Positions 60,425 to 64,000 of a DNA stretch of 64,000 nt are shown one piece after another. The notes beneath the pieces are model-generated. The model had not been told where the DNA came from. It was given only the letters and a program-made list of their open reading frames with translations, and ran no database searches. The stretch comes from Bacillota bacterium (lineage in GTDB: Bacteria > Bacillota > Clostridia > Lachnospirales > Lachnospiraceae). Where the stretch lies: the NCBI GenBank assembly GCA_023439125.1, contig JAEXOU010000006.1:186001-250000 (forward strand), read 5' to 3'. The number at the start of each line of letters is the position of its first letter. Positions within the stretch are counted from its first letter, which is position 1. The position numbers were made by a program, and so were the translations under genes.

Positions 60425-60691
60425 TTAGGGTGTCAAAAGTACTTTAGAAAGAGGTTTGACGTCAATTTGCACAAAGAAATGTTATGAGTATGTGATGACA
60501 AACATAATTCATCCGCAACACGCTTTCGCTTGAATGAAGTCGTAACGGTACGTAAGGGCCTAAAATACAGGCCCAAAGTACCGACGACTTCAGTATGCTC
60601 CTAAATTATGTTTGTTATCACATTATTAGCAAGTGTATTCATGTGCAAAATGACGAATGAAATTATTGAAAAGTACGTTTGACACCCCTAA
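60425..60691. repeat. family C foldback repeat, full-length copy
   Basis: The element begins TTAGGGTGTCAAAAGTACTT and ends in its near complement, AAGTACGTTTGACACCCCTAA. The two ~130-bp halves are similar through their length (blocks TTTGCACA, ACAAACATAAT, CGACTTC/GAAGTCG, GTAACGGTACGTAAGGGCCT / its complement with changes). The ~267 bp size, terminal inverted repeats and absence of an open frame are typical of a miniature inverted-repeat element. Partial copies are at 23854, 33484 and 45882. After it (60692-60842) only the leader of the ABC gene is seen. Confidence 0.87.
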
Positions 60692-60842
60692 GCATAATAG
60701 TAATTTCCTCTAGTTCTTCGAACTTCTTAGTTCACTTCACAATATTAATAAAAAAGTAAGAATTACAATAGATTACTGTTAAGAAATATTCGCTAATATA
60801 TTTCGTAAAAGAATATAATAATTGCAGAAAGAGGGGGTATGA

Positions 60843-62213
60843 GTGGAAGAAAAAAGTGTGGATCAATTAAACCTAAAGAAGCAGTTAGAAAAAATAATTG
60901 AAGTTAAAAATGTAAAAAAAATTTACCGTATGGGTAAGGAACGTATTGTTGCTGTTAATGGAGTTAGTTTTGAAATCATGAAAGGAGAATTTTGCTGCTT
61001 ACTTGGAACGTCCGGTTCTGGTAAGTCAACTTTACTTAATTTAATGGCAGGAATTGAAAAGACAACTTCCGGTCAGATTCTAATTAAGGGAAAGAACATA
61101 CCAAGAATGAAAGAAAACCAATTAGCACGTTTTCGCCAAGATTACTTGGGCTTTGTTTTTCAATCCTATAATTTGATTAATACAATGACAGCACTTGAAA
61201 ACGTTGAATTTCCTTTAGTCTTTAAAAAGATAAGTGCGAAAAAGCGCAAACAAGCTGCTAAGAAAATGTTGACAGAGGTTGGTCTTGGGAAAAGATTGAG
61301 ACATAAACCAAAGGAGATGAGTGGTGGACAGCAACAAAGAGTTGGTATTGCAAGGGCATTTGTCGGAAGACCAGAAATAGTATTTGCAGATGAACCAACT
61401 GGTAACCTTGATACAAAAACAACAATGGAGGTTATGCAGATTATCCGAAAAATTGCAAAGGAGAATAATCAAACCATTGTCATGGTTACACATGATCCTC
61501 GTCTTGCAGCGTTTGCAGATAAGATTATTCGTATTTTGGATGGTCAGATACAAAGTATTGATATCATAACTGATATTACAGACCCAGAACAGGTTGCCGC
61601 AGCGGAGTTGGCACTGACAGAAGCGTTTGAAGCAGCAAAACAGCCTGAAGAGGAACAATTAAAATCATCGGAGCCGATGGTAGTACAAAAACTGAATCAA
61701 GAAGCATCAGAACAGATGGAAGTAAAACAACTAACTCAGGAAGAATCAGACCAGATAGGAATACAAAAACTGAATCAAGAAATATCAGAACAGATGGAAG
61801 TAAATCAACTAACTCAGGAAGAATCAGACCAGATGGAAATAAAGCAACTGAATCAGGAAGCATCAGAACAGCCAGAAGTAAAACAACTGAATCAGGAAAC
61901 ATCAGAAATGGTTGACATAGATTATGACACTCGAAAATACATATTATACGGTGAAAGTACACTTACAAGAGATTATAATCCTCGAGAAAGTAAAACAGCA
62001 AGAGATTATGATTACGGTGAAAGTACAGCTGCAAGAGAATATAATCGTCAAGAAAGTACGACCACAGGAGAATATTTTTTTGATGAAAGTACAGCCACAA
62101 GAGAATTTGTTTATGGAGAAAGTTCAGCCACAGGAGAACATATTTTCAACGAAGGTAGATCAACAAAAAAATATGTTTCGGGTGATGAGAGCGAAGAAAT
62201 GAGAGAATTTTAG
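60843..62213 (+). CDS. MacB-type ABC transporter ATPase with repetitive C-terminal tail
   Basis: 456 residues; GTG start after GAGGGGGTAT. Residues 1-~245 are a complete LolD/MacB-type ATPase: Walker A GTSGSGKST, Q-loop VFQSYNL, signature MSGGQQQRVGIARAF and Walker B VFADEPTGNLD. The remaining ~210 residues are not found in ordinary members. There are five to six repeats of a 13-residue unit near (V/I)xxLxQExSEQME, then a second set of tyrosine/glutamate-rich units (YGEST.TR.Y type). It lies 19 bp from an exported CARDB-like gene; a permease would be expected downstream of the window. Export of surface material or peptides is inferred. Confidence 0.88.
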   Translation: MEEKSVDQLNLKKQLEKIIEVKNVKKIYRMGKERIVAVNGVSFEIMKGEFCCLLGTSGSGKSTLLNLMAGIEKTTSGQILIKGKNIPRMKENQLARFRQDYLGFVFQSYNLINTMTALENVEFPLVFKKISAKKRKQAAKKMLTEVGLGKRLRHKPKEMSGGQQQRVGIARAFVGRPEIVFADEPTGNLDTKTTMEVMQIIRKIAKENNQTIVMVTHDPRLAAFADKIIRILDGQIQSIDIITDITDPEQVAAAELALTEAFEAAKQPEEEQLKSSEPMVVQKLNQEASEQMEVKQLTQEESDQIGIQKLNQEISEQMEVNQLTQEESDQMEIKQLNQEASEQPEVKQLNQETSEMVDIDYDTRKYILYGESTLTRDYNPRESKTARDYDYGESTAAREYNRQESTTTGEYFFDESTATREFVYGESSATGEHIFNEGRSTKKYVSGDESEEMREF

Positions 62214-62232
62214 GAAAGAAGAGGAAGATTAA

Positions 62233-64000
62233 ATGAGTACGAAAAAAATACTGACATTTTTGCTAGTACTGGCAATTACCATAGTAGGTTTTGGAGATGT
62301 AGGAGTTGCAAATGCAGCTCAAACAACGAAAACCTATGTCGAAATTGTGGATTCATCAGCTAAGGAATGGGAGACAACACCAGGAACAACGACATCAGTT
62401 GTGATACCAGTTAAGGCAACCGCTATTTATATATATAATCCAACAATTGAAGTAGCAGCTGTAGATGAAAATTCACCATTCACTTTTACTGCGCCAAAGC
62501 TAACAACATCTTCTTTGCCTCTTGGTGCATTTGCAATTGAAACTAGTGGAATTACATACATTAATTTTGACATCATGACAAGAGAAAATGCAAAGATTGG
62601 GAAATATCCAGTTAAGGTAGATATTAAATTTATGGCAATGGGTGTTACAGAAGATGGCTCTTTTGAAAATGTTGAGACAACACAGAGCTTGACAATCGTT
62701 GCTAAGATAACGAAAGAAAAGGCTCCGTCACAGCTAGTGATTAAGAATTTAGAATATGATGAAGATTCCGCGGCAATTGGTAATGATGTTGATGTTACAT
62801 TCGACGTTCAGAATGAAGGCGAGGTTACTGCTTTAAACTCTTATTTAGTAATTGACTATGATGAAACCAATATCATTGCAGGTTATTCTAATGATAATAT
62901 CAAAATAGGAGATTTAAAGCCTGGAGAGTCAAAGAAGGTTACACTTTCTATGAAGATATTAACTACAGCTACTGAGGGAATTAAAACTTTAAAAGCAGGT
63001 TTTACCTATAAAGACCCAGATGGAGGATCCTACACCTCATCTAAAAAAATGTTGATTACAGTTAAGAAAATAAGTACTCAAGCTTCTGAGAAGGCAAAGC
63101 TTGTCATTAGCAGTACGAGTGCTAATAATGAAGTGAATGCTGGTAATGAATATAACTTAAAAGGTATTATAAAGAATGTTGGCATGGAAAAGGCGTCGAA
63201 TGTAGAAGTATCAATTCAAGCCGGAACGGGTGTGACGACTGGTATTATCCCTAATTTTGATACTCAGGTGGTATTATTAGATAATGTAGGAGCAGGCAAG
63301 AGTGTAGAGTTTAATTTACCATTGCTTGTAACAGATACTGCTGCTGCAGGGTTAAGTGAGTTAACAGTCCAGGTTTCCTATACAGATATTGAAGGAAATT
63401 CCAAAATAACAGTTGCACCATTTTATGTAACTGTTATTAAGCCGGAGGACAAAGTAGAAAGTAGTGACATTGTAATTTCCAATGTTTCACAGAGTCCATC
63501 GACTCCATTGGTTGGGGAACAAGTCACTATTACATTTGATGTTGAAAACCGAGGTAATAAAGCAGTTACGAGTGTTAGCGTTGGTGGAGAAAGTTTAGAG
63601 ACTTCTGGGTTTGAGCCATTAACAGCTCAAACTTATCAAGATATTGGTACGATTGAGGCAAATTCTAAAAAAACAGTAACGATGTACTTTAAAGTTGGTT
63701 CGAATGCAGTCGAGGGATTAAATGCAATGACAATTGGCTGTAAGTATACTGATGCAAATGAAAAAAAACAATCAACTACATCTAACATTTACATATTAGA
63801 CATTATAAATGATAGCAATTCAAAACCCAAAATAATTGTTAGCGATTTTAGTAAAGATACTGACGAGCTAAATGCAGGTTCTACTTTTTTATTTACCTAT
63901 ACCTTAAAGAATACACATGCTACTAAGGCAGCAAAGAATATAAAGGTAACAATTAGTCAAGCAGAGGATATCTTTTCAGCAACACAAGGCACTAATACAG
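62233..64000 (+). CDS. exported CARDB-like repeat protein, 3' truncated by the window
   Basis: The ATG at 62233 has AAGAGGAAGATT upstream, and the frame is open to the last base (>589 residues). The signal peptide is ILTFLLVLAITIVGFGDVGV, cut near ANAA. The mature part contains several ~110-residue beta-sandwich modules of the type (V/I)I.N(V/L)..S......G..V.VTFDV.N.G, each with a (D/E)(L/I)..G.SK.V line. This matches CARDB / COG1361 S-layer-like domains often placed between an ABC ATPase and an ABC permease in Clostridia. It is likely the extracellular accessory part of the transporter encoded upstream. The 3' end lies outside the window. Confidence 0.85.
   Translation, partial: MSTKKILTFLLVLAITIVGFGDVGVANAAQTTKTYVEIVDSSAKEWETTPGTTTSVVIPVKATAIYIYNPTIEVAAVDENSPFTFTAPKLTTSSLPLGAFAIETSGITYINFDIMTRENAKIGKYPVKVDIKFMAMGVTEDGSFENVETTQSLTIVAKITKEKAPSQLVIKNLEYDEDSAAIGNDVDVTFDVQNEGEVTALNSYLVIDYDETNIIAGYSNDNIKIGDLKPGESKKVTLSMKILTTATEGIKTLKAGFTYKDPDGGSYTSSKKMLITVKKISTQASEKAKLVISSTSANNEVNAGNEYNLKGIIKNVGMEKASNVEVSIQAGTGVTTGIIPNFDTQVVLLDNVGAGKSVEFNLPLLVTDTAAAGLSELTVQVSYTDIEGNSKITVAPFYVTVIKPEDKVESSDIVISNVSQSPSTPLVGEQVTITFDVENRGNKAVTSVSVGGESLETSGFEPLTAQTYQDIGTIEANSKKTVTMYFKVGSNAVEGLNAMTIGCKYTDANEKKQSTTSNIYILDIINDSNSKPKIIVSDFSKDTDELNAGSTFLFTYTLKNTHATKAAKNIKVTISQAEDIFSATQGTNT

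Overview
The window is low-GC, Gram-positive chromosomal DNA. The protein families (CwlD, YwmB, MecA, NiaR, ferredoxin next to a DUF1858 protein, an F-type ATPase with a sodium-type c subunit) fit an anaerobic, spore-forming Clostridia, most likely a Lachnospiraceae member close to Lachnoclostridium phytofermentans. That assignment is inference from gene content and style. No rRNA gene, CRISPR array, transposase, prophage or replication origin is visible. Two tRNA-Leu genes are present.

Layout. 0-3 kb: the end of gdpP, then rplI and dnaB. 3-10 kb: a small membrane protein, a MerR-type protein with a long charged repeat region, a short 2[4Fe-4S] ferredoxin, a DUF1858 protein, mecA, and an unusual pair made of a protein-kinase/ParA-like fusion and a ParA-like protein. 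10-15 kb: an exported GH18 glycosidase, cwlD, the threonylcarbamoyl-AMP synthase gene, a degenerate low-molecular-weight phosphatase and rpiB. 15-22.6 kb: the complete ATP synthase operon (atpZ, atpI, atpBEFHAGDC), followed by a ywmB-like gene. 24-27.7 kb: two tandem paralogous secreted proteins of unknown function. 27.9-34.5 kb: GDPD, YfcE-type phosphodiesterase, an EIIC_2 membrane protein behind a palindromic operator next to niaR and mtnN, a TSCPD protein, murG, HIT and a small protein. 34.6-43.7 kb: an 8-residue-repeat protein, a methyltransferase, a large exported protein with an inactive-looking C39-like end, a glycosyltransferase, PAP2, deoB and dtd. 43.8-54.6 kb: regulators (LuxR type, LacI-sensor-GGDEF), a Big_3-like cell-surface protein, two tRNA-Leu genes, an acyltransferase, a SUKH-LRR protein, a pseudogene and a FUSC-type membrane protein. 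54.8-59.6 kb: a MoxR/DUF58/transglutaminase operon. 59.7-64 kb: a cytidylate-kinase-like protein, then an ABC ATPase with a repetitive tail and a CARDB-type exported protein that runs off the window.

The least expected structure lies between genes. Three families of non-coding foldback repeats (called A, B and C here) occupy intergenic gaps, with ten copies or relics in total. In families A and B the core is conserved between copies, while the flanking arms differ in sequence yet stay almost perfectly self-complementary within each copy. Other candidates for follow-up are the kinase/ParA-like pair with degenerate P-loops, the NiaR-linked EIIC_2 transporter, the sodium signature in AtpE, and a tRNA-Leu whose anticodon begins with A.
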